DNA of 64,000 nt from Amycolatopsis iheyensis. GTDB lineage: Bacteria > Actinomycetota > Actinomycetes > Mycobacteriales > Pseudonocardiaceae. Below are positions 47,251 through 54,096 of this stretch, piece by piece. Under the pieces are notes generated by a model. That model searched no databases, was not told where the DNA came from, and saw only the letters and a program-made list of their open reading frames with translations. Each line of letters opens with the position of its first letter. Within the stretch, counting starts at the first letter, position 1. Location: positions 186,001 to 250,000 of the forward strand of contig NZ_JAMXQV010000011.1 of assembly GCF_024703995.1 (NCBI RefSeq), read 5' to 3'. The translations under genes were made by a program, and so were the position numbers.

Positions 47251-47304
47251 CTTTCACGTGAAAGCGGCACCCCCGAGGCGGCACTTTCGTAGGGAAAGTG
47301 CCGC
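47251..47304. repeat. Two hairpins incl. GCGGCACTTTC hairpin, copy B
   Basis: CTTTCACGTGAAAG (47251-47264) is a perfect 14-bp palindrome right after the MpaB stop. GCGGCACTTTC (47278-47288), loop GTAGG, GAAAGTGCCGC (47294-47304) follows and abuts the stop of the convergent CGNR gene. The second is related to copy A at 32232-32262. Both are consistent with terminators. Confidence 0.85.
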
Positions 47305-47850
47305 TCAGTCTTCGCGGGCGCTGGCTCGGGCGTAGTGGGCGCGGGCCTTGGCCCGGTTTCCGCAGCGGGACATCGAGCACCACTGGCGGTTGCGCCGAGG
47401 CGAGGCGTCGCAGAACCGCAGCCCGCAGTCGTCCGCCGCGCAGATCCGCACCGCGGCCTCCCCCGTGGCCAGGTCGATCGCGTCGGCCGCCAACGCCGCG
47501 AACGCCGACGCCACCGGGTCCTTCGGCGCCGGGACCTCGCGACGCAGCCGTCCGTCGGCGAGCACCAGGCGCGGCGGTGGTGCCGGTGCCGCGGCCGCCG
47601 CGTTGTTCACCAGGTCGACGTCCATCTCCTCGGGCTCCCGCAGCACCCGGTCGATCGCCTCGCGCAGCGCCTTCGCCGCGAGGACGTTCCCCGCCGTCAC
47701 CGGCATCGGGCCCGTCGTGAACCCGGCGCGCGCCAGCCACTCCGCGAGCGCGTCGGGCCCGGTGAGCAGCTCGACGCCGTCGTCGTGCCGGCTGCGCAGC
47801 GTGTTGACCAGGTCGAGGCACGGCCGCCCGCCATCGAAGACCCATTCCAT
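47305..47850 (-). CDS. CGNR zinc-finger regulator (ABATE domain)
   Basis: 181-residue protein with an ABATE N-domain ('FDGGRPCLDLVNTLRSRHDDGVELLTGPDALAEWLARAG') and a CGNR zinc finger: 'RICAADDCGLRFCDASPRRNRQWCSMSRCGNRAKARAHYAR'. ATG 47850. Its upstream region holds a perfect 25-bp palindrome and a second copy that overlaps the start of the divergent hydrolase gene, so this protein probably represses both. Ligand unknown, perhaps the hydrolase's substrate. Confidence 0.92.
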   Translation of the reverse strand: MEWVFDGGRPCLDLVNTLRSRHDDGVELLTGPDALAEWLARAGFTTGPMPVTAGNVLAAKALREAIDRVLREPEEMDVDLVNNAAAAAPAPPPRLVLADGRLRREVPAPKDPVASAFAALAADAIDLATGEAAVRICAADDCGLRFCDASPRRNRQWCSMSRCGNRAKARAHYARASARED

Positions 47851-47857
47851 CCGCCCA

Positions 47858-47918
47858 TTCTAACCGTTGCGAACGGTTAGAAGTACGGCTACCTTCTAAC
47901 CCCATGAACCGGTTAGAA
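47858..47918. promoter_or_regulatory. CGNR operators: TTCTAACC...GGTTAGAA tandem palindromes
   Basis: Site 1 at 47858-47882: TTCTAACCGTT, three bases, AACGGTTAGAA (11-bp perfect arms). Site 2 at 47894-47918: TTCTAACC, nine bases, GGTTAGAA, the same outer arms and total length with a diverged core, overlapping the ATG at 47904. Centres 36 bp apart, about 3.4 helical turns. Between the CGNR and hydrolase starts. Confidence 0.85.
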
Positions 47919-48758
47919 AAGATGGCCACGGTCAACGGACTCCGGATGCACTACGTCAGGGCCGGCGAGGGCCCGCCGCTGTTCCTGCTGCACGGCTGGC
48001 CCCAGACGTCGCACTGCTGGCACCGGGTCCTCGGCCCGCTCGCCGAGACGCACACGGTGATCGCGCCCGACCTGCGTGGCTACGGCCGCACCGACAAACC
48101 CCGGACCGGCTACGACAAGCGCACCATGGCCGCCGACGTCGCCGCGCTCGCCGAGCACCTCGGCTTCCCCCGCACCGCCGTCGTCGGGCACGACCGCGGT
48201 GGCCGCGTCGCGCACCGCTGGGCCCTCGACCGCCCGGACCAGGTCGACCGCCTCGCCGTCCTCGACATCGCCCCCACCCGCGCGATGTGGCAACGCCTCG
48301 ACACCGGCGTCGCGAAGGCGTACTGGCACTGGCTCTTCCACCTCCAGCCCGACCTGCCCGAACTGCTCGCGGGGCAGGACATCGCCGGCTACCTCGGTTA
48401 CTTCTACGAACGCTGGACCTACCAGCGGCACAGCCTCGACCCGGCCGCCGTCGCCGAGTACGTCCGCGCCTTCTCCCAGCCCGGCGCGCTGCGCGCCGGC
48501 TTCGACGACTACCGCGCCTCCTTCCCGGACGACGCCGAGCTCGACGACGCCGACTTCGCCGCCGGAAAGCGCGTCACCCAGCCACTTCTCGCGCTCTGGG
48601 GCGCGAACGGCCTGCTCGGCACCCTGCCCACGCTCGACATCTGGCGGGAGTACGCGACCGACGCCGACGGCGCCGCGATCGCGGAGTGCGGACACTTCCT
48701 GCCCGAAGAACAACCCGGCGAAGTGGTCGCTCACCTGCGGAAGTTCCTGCACCCCTGA
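47904..48758 (+). CDS. Alpha/beta hydrolase, haloacetate dehalogenase/epoxide hydrolase-like
   Basis: 284-residue alpha/beta hydrolase with Asp nucleophile: 'LFLLHGWPQTSHCWHRVL', 'DLRGYGRTDKPRTGYDKRTMAADVAAL', nucleophile elbow 'VVGHDRGGRVAHRWALDRP' (Asp, not Ser), His in 'ECGHFLPEEQPGEV'. The HDRGGR motif is that of fluoroacetate dehalogenase/epoxide hydrolase relatives; no clear halide-binding assignment is possible. ATG 47904 lies inside operator site 2 with no SD; ATG 47922 is an alternative. Divergent from its probable CGNR repressor. A terminator hairpin follows its stop. Confidence 0.9.
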   Translation: MNRLEKMATVNGLRMHYVRAGEGPPLFLLHGWPQTSHCWHRVLGPLAETHTVIAPDLRGYGRTDKPRTGYDKRTMAADVAALAEHLGFPRTAVVGHDRGGRVAHRWALDRPDQVDRLAVLDIAPTRAMWQRLDTGVAKAYWHWLFHLQPDLPELLAGQDIAGYLGYFYERWTYQRHSLDPAAVAEYVRAFSQPGALRAGFDDYRASFPDDAELDDADFAAGKRVTQPLLALWGANGLLGTLPTLDIWREYATDADGAAIAECGHFLPEEQPGEVVAHLRKFLHP

Positions 48759-48773
48759 GATCCCCGGGGGCCC

Positions 48774-48796
48774 CGGTCCCCCGCACTGGGGACCGG
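48774..48796. terminator. Terminator hairpin after the dehalogenase-like gene
   Basis: CCGGTCCCC, 5-nt loop, GGGGACCGG: perfect 9-bp stem 16 nt after the hydrolase stop and 58 bp before the next start. Confidence 0.7.
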
Positions 48797-48853
48797 AGTT
48801 CCCTCCCCGCCGTGACGCCCGCCACCCCTCGCCGTGGCTAGGTTCGAACCACG

Positions 48854-50254
48854 ATGGGGACCAAACCGAGAACGTTCTTGCTGGTGCTGCTGGCCGTGCT
48901 GGGGATCGCGGCCGGCAGCGGGACCGCGCACGCCGACGGCGCGCCGAGCGGCACCGACATCCAGGTCGCGCAGACGCTCGGCGCGCGCGAGCTGACCGTG
49001 ATCATCCGCCGGGTCGACACGACGCCGTCGCCGCTGCGGGTCGACGTCGTGACGCACCAGGGCACCGCGCCCGGGACACTGCACCTGGCCGTCGCGGCCG
49101 ACGGCGTCGTGACTTCGCGGGGCGACGTCGTGCTCGGCGCCGAACCGGGCGTGTACGCGGGAAATCTCCAAGTCGACAAGCCGGGACCGTGGCAGCTGTC
49201 ACTGAGCGACGGCGCCGGGCCGACCGCGACGATCCCGTTCATCGTCCCGGCCCGCGTCGTGCCGCCGTGGGAGACGGCGACCTACGGCGGGTTCGTGGCC
49301 GCGGGCGCGTTCCTGCTGCTCGCGCTGATCGTCGGCGTCCGGGCGAAACGCACCGCGTACGCGCTGATCCCGGCGGGCGGGGTGGTCGCCGCGATCGCCG
49401 TCGCGGTCACCGGCGCGCTGCTGTCGGCGAGCACGCCCCAGCCGCCCGCGCCCGGCAGCCAGCTCGACCCGACGTTCGACAACGTCACCGACCCGTACGC
49501 CAACGCCCAGTTGTCCACAGTGGACTACTCGCGGCCGCCGGTGAACCTGGCCGTCAAAGCCGGCCGAGACGAGCTGGCGCTGGGGCTCACCGACGGCGCC
49601 ACCGGCCGTCCGGTCGACGACCTGCTCGTCCACGACAACGCGCTCGTGCACCTCGTGCTGGTTTCGCCGTCCGGCCGGCTGAGCCACCTGCACCCGGTGC
49701 GCGTCGGCCCCGGCGACTTCCGCGTCCACCTCGCCGACCCGGAGCGGGGCACGTACGCCGTCGCCGCGGAGCTGGTCCGGCGCGGCGGCGGGGTCCAGCT
49801 CGCCCGGTCCACTGTGGACCTCACCGGCACCGCCGCGCCCGCGCCCGAACCGGCCGGCGCCGGGCCGCGGACGGTCGACGGCACGCCGGTCGACCTCGAA
49901 GTCACCCCGGGCACGCCGACCACCGTCACCGCGCACTTCAGGACCCAGGACCTCCAGCCGTGGCTGGGCATGCTGGGCCACCTCATCGTCGCCGGGCCGA
50001 TCACCGGGCCGGACGTCGGCGCGGCCGCCGCGAAGGCGCCGACGTGGGCGCACGTCCACGCGATGATCCCGCCGGTCGCGGGCCGGCTCGACCGGCCCGA
50101 CGAAACCGTCGCCGCCTACGGCCCCGACGTCAGCTTCACCTACACCTTCGCCGCGCCCGGCCGGTACCGGATCTGGCTGCAGGCCGAACGCGGCTACCGC
50201 GTGCTCACCATCCCCGCCGTGATCGACGTCCCGACGACAGGAGCCGGCCGATGA
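48854..50254 (+). CDS. Exported two-TM protein with His-rich YtkA-like domains (module gene A)
   Basis: 466-residue envelope protein. Signal peptide 1-27 (LLVLLAVLGIAAGSGTAHA), an extracytoplasmic beta domain (about 30-135), two membrane segments (about 142-165, 172-195), then a second extracytoplasmic region. That part shows 'LVLVSPSGRLSHLHPVRVG' (HLHP), 'AELVRRGGGVQL', 'WLGMLGHLIVAGP' and 'THVHAMIPP'-like 'WAHVHAMIPP', ending 'FAAPGRYRIWLQAERGYRVLTIPAV'. The MxGH/HxH pattern and beta layout recall YtkA/copper-related proteins (inference, no proven family). First gene of a four-gene run; overlaps gene B by 4 nt. Confidence 0.7.
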   Translation: MGTKPRTFLLVLLAVLGIAAGSGTAHADGAPSGTDIQVAQTLGARELTVIIRRVDTTPSPLRVDVVTHQGTAPGTLHLAVAADGVVTSRGDVVLGAEPGVYAGNLQVDKPGPWQLSLSDGAGPTATIPFIVPARVVPPWETATYGGFVAAGAFLLLALIVGVRAKRTAYALIPAGGVVAAIAVAVTGALLSASTPQPPAPGSQLDPTFDNVTDPYANAQLSTVDYSRPPVNLAVKAGRDELALGLTDGATGRPVDDLLVHDNALVHLVLVSPSGRLSHLHPVRVGPGDFRVHLADPERGTYAVAAELVRRGGGVQLARSTVDLTGTAAPAPEPAGAGPRTVDGTPVDLEVTPGTPTTVTAHFRTQDLQPWLGMLGHLIVAGPITGPDVGAAAAKAPTWAHVHAMIPPVAGRLDRPDETVAAYGPDVSFTYTFAAPGRYRIWLQAERGYRVLTIPAVIDVPTTGAGR

Positions 50255-50643
50255 ACCGCCCCAAGGTGCTGATCGGCGTCGTCGCGCTGGTCGTCGTGGC
50301 CGGCGTCGCCTGGCTGCTCTGGCCCGCGAGCGACGCGAAAGCCACGACGCAGCAGGCGATTTCGGGGCCGTACACGGTCCAGTTCTCCGCGGACGCGCCG
50401 CGCATCGGCGGCAACACGTTCGCGGTCGCGGTGACCGGGCCCGCGCCCGAGGCCGTCACGGTCGAACCGGTGATGGCGCAGATGGGGCACGCGTTCGCGC
50501 CGGTGCCCGCCGGCCCGGACGGCCCGGGCCGCTTCCGCGCCGCGAACGTCTCGCTGCCGATGTCCGGGCAGTGGGAGATCACCGTTTCCCTGCGTGGCCC
50601 CGGCGGGCCCGCCCAAGTCGTTTTTCCGTTGTTGGTCAAGTAA
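50251..50643 (+). CDS. FixH/YtkA-like membrane-anchored protein (module gene B)
   Basis: 130-residue protein: one N-terminal membrane segment ('VLIGVVALVVVAGVAWLLWP', about 6-25) and an outer beta domain with 'VTVEPVMAQMGHAFAPVPAGPDGPGRFRAANVSLPMSGQWEITVSLRG'. The 'MGH...F...LPMSGxWxxxV' layout is typical of FixH/YtkA-like domains, some of which help copper delivery to oxidases. ATG 50251 overlaps gene A by 4 nt (ATGA). The metal role is inferred from fold resemblance. Confidence 0.8.
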   Translation: MNRPKVLIGVVALVVVAGVAWLLWPASDAKATTQQAISGPYTVQFSADAPRIGGNTFAVAVTGPAPEAVTVEPVMAQMGHAFAPVPAGPDGPGRFRAANVSLPMSGQWEITVSLRGPGGPAQVVFPLLVK

Positions 50644-50659
50644 AGGAGGGTCGGGGGAA

Positions 50660-51802
50660 ATGGATCTCACCGCATCCGGGGTCAGGACGACCGCGGTCGC
50701 GAAACCGGCGCGGACGGGCTTGCTGCCCGCGAACGTCGTGCTCGGGGGGTCACTGCTGTCGCTGGTCGGGCTGACCTGGGACATCCAGTGGCACAGCGAC
50801 GTCGGACCGGACACGTTCTTCACGCTGCCGCACCTGTTCCTGTACGCGGGCAGCGCGGTCGTCGGCCTGGCGAGCCTCGCCGTCGTGCTGATGACGACGG
50901 CGGCGCGCCGCGCGGGCCGGCCGATCGACACGCGGGTCGGCGGCCGGGTGGTCAACGTCTTCGGCCGGACGTTCGCCGCCCCGCTCGGCTACCTCGTCTC
51001 CGGTGTCGGCGCCGCGACGTTCCTGCTGTACGGCCTGTGGGACCAGTGGTGGCACGGGCTCTACGGCTTCGACGCGGTCATCGACTCGCCGCCGCACATC
51101 GGGCTGCTGCTGTCGATCACGGTGTCGCTGATCGGCACGACCGCGGTGTTCGCCGCGGCGCGGGAGCACCGCTGGGGCCGGCTCGGGACGCTGGCGTCGC
51201 TGACCGTGCTGCTCACCTTCGGGCCGGTGCTCGCGCTCGGGCTGCAGCAGGTCCCGGACGACTACGCCGACGCGGTGTCGGTCGGCTGCTCGATGATGGC
51301 CGTGCTGCTGGTCGCGGTCGGCGCGGGCTTCTTCCGCCGTCCCGGCGGGGCGGTCGGCACCGCGGCGATGGTCGCGGCCGTGCAGGCGCTGTTCTGGTGG
51401 TTCTCGCCGTGGGCGGCGCAGGCCTACGCCGACCTCGTCGGCCTGCCGATGCGGGACGCGATCTCCGGGGTGCCGGAAATGCCGTCGCTGACGCCGATGG
51501 CGTTGCTGCCGGTGGCCGCGCTGATGGAGCTGGGCTTCCTGCTCGGCCGACGCCGGGGGTGGCGCGCGGGCCGCGTTTCGGTGCTCGTCGGCGGGATCGC
51601 CGGGCTGCTGATCGGGCTCAGCCTGCCGCTGCAGCGGACGATGCTCTACACCGGCGCGCACGTGCCGCCGGCCTGGTACCTGACGACGACCGCCGTGCTC
51701 AGCGGTCTGCTGGGGCTGCTCGGCGGGTTCGCCGGGTGGCGGTTCGGCGGGATGCTCTGCCTGCTGGCGCCCGCGAAGAAGGGGGAAACCGCTGATGCGT
51801 AA
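50660..51802 (+). CDS. Polytopic membrane protein with conserved His motifs (module gene C)
   Basis: 380-residue integral membrane protein with about nine or ten segments, no family recognised. Conspicuous polar/His positions in membrane context: 'LTWDIQWHSDVGPDTFFTLPHLFLYAGS', 'LYGLWDQWWHGLYGFDAVIDSPPHIGLLL' and 'AHVPPAWYLTTTAVLSGLLG'. These look like metal or heme ligands or a proton path. ATG at 50660 behind a G-rich SD (GGGGG); the start is 17 nt after gene B. Its stop lies 8 nt inside gene D. Confidence 0.75.
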   Translation: MDLTASGVRTTAVAKPARTGLLPANVVLGGSLLSLVGLTWDIQWHSDVGPDTFFTLPHLFLYAGSAVVGLASLAVVLMTTAARRAGRPIDTRVGGRVVNVFGRTFAAPLGYLVSGVGAATFLLYGLWDQWWHGLYGFDAVIDSPPHIGLLLSITVSLIGTTAVFAAAREHRWGRLGTLASLTVLLTFGPVLALGLQQVPDDYADAVSVGCSMMAVLLVAVGAGFFRRPGGAVGTAAMVAAVQALFWWFSPWAAQAYADLVGLPMRDAISGVPEMPSLTPMALLPVAALMELGFLLGRRRGWRAGRVSVLVGGIAGLLIGLSLPLQRTMLYTGAHVPPAWYLTTTAVLSGLLGLLGGFAGWRFGGMLCLLAPAKKGETADA

Positions 51803-52340
51803 GGCACTTATGGCTCTAGCTGCCGTGGCCGGGCTGCTCTTCGCCACCGCCGCGCCGGCGAACGCCTACGAGCCGGTCAACATCGTGCACACCGAGCACG
51901 TGCAGGCCGGGCCGTACGGGATGACGATCGGGTTCAGCACCTGGCCGCTGAAGGCCCAGCAGTCGCTGGACTTCACGTTCATCCCCGACGGCGGGATCGA
52001 GGACAAGTCCGGCACGCTCACGATGATCAACCCGGAGGGCGGCAAGAACCGGACCCAGCCGCTGGTCCGCCACCCGCGCAAGCGCGACGTCTGGGGCCTC
52101 GACGTCCGGTCGATGCCGCGGCCCGGCGAATGGACGTTCCACTTCACCGTCAACGGCCCGGCCGGCACCGGCGCGGGCGACCTGCGCGCGCTGCCGGTGC
52201 TGGAACAGCCGGGGCCGCCGATGGGCCTCAGCTGGGCGATCAGCACACTGCCGTTGATCGGCCTCGTGGTCCTGGTGGTCGTGGCCTGGCGCCGGACCCG
52301 CGGCCGGCTCCGCGGCGGTGAGCTTCCGGCAATCGGGTGA
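51795..52340 (+). CDS. Exported C-tail-anchored beta-domain protein (module gene D)
   Basis: 181-residue secreted protein: signal peptide 1-24 ('LMALAAVAGLLFATAAPANA'), a beta domain (25-135) starting 'YEPVNIVHTEHVQAGPYGMTIGFSTWPLKAQQSLDFTF', and a C-terminal membrane helix with Arg-rich end ('LIGLVVLVVVAWRRTRGRLRG'). CopC/YcnI-like topology, but I cannot assign the family. ATG 51795 overlaps gene C by 8 nt. A hairpin at 52381-52422 ends the four-gene unit. Confidence 0.75.
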   Translation: MRKALMALAAVAGLLFATAAPANAYEPVNIVHTEHVQAGPYGMTIGFSTWPLKAQQSLDFTFIPDGGIEDKSGTLTMINPEGGKNRTQPLVRHPRKRDVWGLDVRSMPRPGEWTFHFTVNGPAGTGAGDLRALPVLEQPGPPMGLSWAISTLPLIGLVVLVVVAWRRTRGRLRGGELPAIG

Positions 52341-52380
52341 GATTCCCCTCACAATCAGCACCCGGGCGTATCCGGGGCGT

Positions 52381-52422
52381 CGTGACGGCCTCCTTCTCCA
52401 TAGCGGGAAGGGGGCCGTCACG
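52381..52422. terminator. Terminator of the envelope module
   Basis: CGTGACGGCC (52381-52390) pairs with GGCCGTCACG (52413-52422), with further pairing of CCTTCTCC and GGGAAGG inside. It lies 41 bp after the gene D stop. Confidence 0.75.
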
Positions 52423-52485
52423 TTCGTCGAAGATTCGAAGCTTGCACTCGGGCGGGTGATCATGATCACCCGCGTGAGGGACTGT

Positions 52486-52740
52486 TCAGGCGGGCAGGTC
52501 GAACTGCCCGGCCTTCACGGCGACCAGGAACGCTTCCCATTCGGCGGTGTCGAAGACGAAGACGGGGCTGGTCGCGAGCTTGGTGTCCCGGACGCCGATC
52601 AGGCCTTCGCGACCGAGGTTGATCTCGACACAGCTCCCACCGTTGGGCTCACTGGCGAACGACTTCTCCCAGGCAGCCTCTTCGAACAGGGACACGGCCG
52701 TGTTCGGATCGTAATCCGCGAACGACGGATAATCCGCCAT
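52486..52740 (-). CDS. DUF397 protein (no adjacent XRE partner)
   Basis: 84-residue DUF397 protein: 'AAWEKSFASEPNGGSCVEINLGREGLIGVRDTKLATSPVFVFDTAEWEAFLVAVKAGQFDL'. It has about 25 extra N-terminal residues compared with the 59-residue one at 23658. Unlike the latter, no XRE/DUF5753 gene is directly upstream; the nearest is 55854, on the same strand but 3 kb away with other genes between. ATG 52740. Regulation unknown. The DNA to 53030 is noncoding apart from a weak 36-codon frame. Confidence 0.9.
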   Translation of the reverse strand: MADYPSFADYDPNTAVSLFEEAAWEKSFASEPNGGSCVEINLGREGLIGVRDTKLATSPVFVFDTAEWEAFLVAVKAGQFDLPA

Positions 52741-53030
52741 GGGTCGTACCTCCGAGGATCGATGGGGGGCGCGGCCGTGACCTGGTCGAAAGTACCCGCT
52801 CCCGGCTACTCAGTGTCTCAATGGAGTACGCCGCACGGCCAAGCGGGTGATCAACTAGGTCCGGCCTCGACATGAAGATTATTCCAGGAGTAGGATTAAT
52901 CGCATCGGCCGGGGCGCTGGTGTCGGTGAATGACTGGCTGCCTGCGACGGGCGGTCTCCCCGAGACGCGGGCGACCGGCTGACGACCGACCAAACCCACC
53001 ACCGCAGGACCTCATGGGGGAGGAGTCAGC

Positions 53031-53162
53031 GTGATCGTCGAGGACAGCGCGCCACCCGGCGCGCACACCGTGGGCGGATCAGCCCGCGCCGCGACCCCGC
53101 CGGCCCGACCCGAAGGCGGGGAAGCGCTTTCCCGCACCGCGATCGAAGAGCTGGGGGTGTAG
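53031..53162 (+). CDS. Small ORF, 43 aa, strong SD, function unknown
   Basis: A GTG at 53031 lies 5 nt after GAGGAG and is followed by 43 sense codons to TAG. The peptide is hydrophilic, Ala/Pro/Gly/Glu-rich ('VIVEDSAPPGAHTVGGSARA' ... 'EALSRTAIEELGV'). No Cys, no signal peptide. It stops 3 nt before the next small gene, so the two look like a bicistron. The SD is the main evidence; no family is recognised. Confidence 0.5.
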   Translation: MIVEDSAPPGAHTVGGSARAATPPARPEGGEALSRTAIEELGV

Positions 53163-53165
53163 ACG

Positions 53166-53420
53166 ATGGCCGTCCGGCTGAACTCGCTGTTCCGCCGCGA
53201 GGAAGAAGAACACCGCGGCCGCCGCGGCATCGGCAACGAGCTGCGGAACCGCTTCGGTTTCAGCCTGATCCAGGCGCCGCTGCGCAAGACGACGACGTGG
53301 GCGGCCGACCAGGACCTCCCACTGCAGCGCCATTCCGACGGCGTCCGGACGACCCGGCCGCTCGAAGCGTCGATCGACCTGACGCCCCTGCTGCGCGGCC
53401 GGATCGGTTCGCGCGCCTGA
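53166..53420 (+). CDS. Small basic protein, 84 aa, function unknown
   Basis: 84-residue basic protein: 'RLNSLFRREEEEHRGRRGIGNELRNRFGFSLI' then 'LRKTTTWAADQDLPLQRHSDGVRTTRPLEASIDLTPLL'. Arg-rich, no Cys, no membrane segment. ATG 53166, 3 nt after the 43-codon gene. A terminator hairpin (53446-53478) follows, which supports a short transcription unit. Neighbours are methyltransferase genes on the other strand; a RiPP-precursor reading is possible but lacks any maturation enzyme beyond methyltransferases. Confidence 0.6.
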   Translation: MAVRLNSLFRREEEEHRGRRGIGNELRNRFGFSLIQAPLRKTTTWAADQDLPLQRHSDGVRTTRPLEASIDLTPLLRGRIGSRA

Positions 53421-53445
53421 AGCCCTGAACTGCCGTACCACCACA

Positions 53446-53478
53446 AGAGCCCCGGTTCCCTGATGGGACCGGGGCTCT
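53446..53478. terminator. Bidirectional terminator
   Basis: AGAGCCCCGGTTCCC (53446-53460) pairs with GGGACCGGGGCTCT (53465-53478), one T bulged, loop TGAT. It sits between the small + strand genes and the convergent methyltransferase gene. Confidence 0.85.
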
Positions 53479-53490
53479 CGCCGTCGCGGG

Positions 53491-54096
53491 CTACGGTTTC
53501 CGCAGCAGCAACCGGCCCTGGCGGAAGGGCCGTTCGCCTTCGACGGCCTCGCGGTACATCCGGCCCACCTCGACCAGCCCCGCGTCCGCGGCCAGAGCCA
53601 TGAGCGAGTCCAGGGGCCAGCGGTACGCCGTGGTGACTTTGTGGTCGAACTCCGAGACCGGGCCGTCCCCGGACTCGAAGAACCCCAACAGAACGTGACC
53701 GCCGGACGCCAACGTCCGGGTGAATTCGCCGAAGTACCCGGGCAGCTCGGCTGGAGGCGTGTGGATCACCGAGTACCACGACAGGATTCCGGCGAGCGAG
53801 GCGTCGGGCAGGTCCAGGGCCGCCATGGACCCGACGTCGAACCGGAGCTCCGGCCACGCCGCACGCGCCAGCGAAACCATCGCTGCCGACACGTCGACGC
53901 CGAAGGCCTCGACGCCCAGCGAACGCAGGTGCGCGGTCAGGTGGCCGGGCCCGCAGCCGAGGTCGGCGACCGGGCCGCGGCCGCGCACGAAGTCCGCGAA
54001 CGCGGTCCACGCCGCCCGGTCCAGCGGGTCGCTGTCCCAGATCTCGCGGGCGAACTCCTGGTACTGGACGGCGACGGCGTCGTAGGCCGTGGTCAC
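53491..54096 (-). CDS. Class I SAM-dependent methyltransferase
   Basis: 201-residue methyltransferase: 'YDAVAVQYQEFAREIWDSDPLDRAAWTAFAD', motif I 'VADLGCGPGHLTAHLRSLGVEAFGVDVSAAMV', 'FDVGSMAALDLPDASLAGILSWYSVIHTPPAELP' and 'GHVLLGFFESGD'. GTG start at 54096 overlaps the stop of the next methyltransferase gene (GTGA). Last of a three-gene methyltransferase operon. Small-molecule substrate unknown. Confidence 0.9.
   Translation of the reverse strand: MTTAYDAVAVQYQEFAREIWDSDPLDRAAWTAFADFVRGRGPVADLGCGPGHLTAHLRSLGVEAFGVDVSAAMVSLARAAWPELRFDVGSMAALDLPDASLAGILSWYSVIHTPPAELPGYFGEFTRTLASGGHVLLGFFESGDGPVSEFDHKVTTAYRWPLDSLMALAADAGLVEVGRMYREAVEGERPFRQGRLLLRKP

Noticed and set aside
48076..50643. 855-codon plus-strand frame spanning the hydrolase and module gene A
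   Set aside because: Out-of-frame with both real genes; low-complexity; only its last 130 codons are real, as module gene B with its own start at 50251.
52872..52982. 36-codon frame MKIIPGVGLIASAGALVSVN...
   Set aside because: No SD, and its AT-rich start may be the promoter of the small bicistron; kept only as a comment in that finding.
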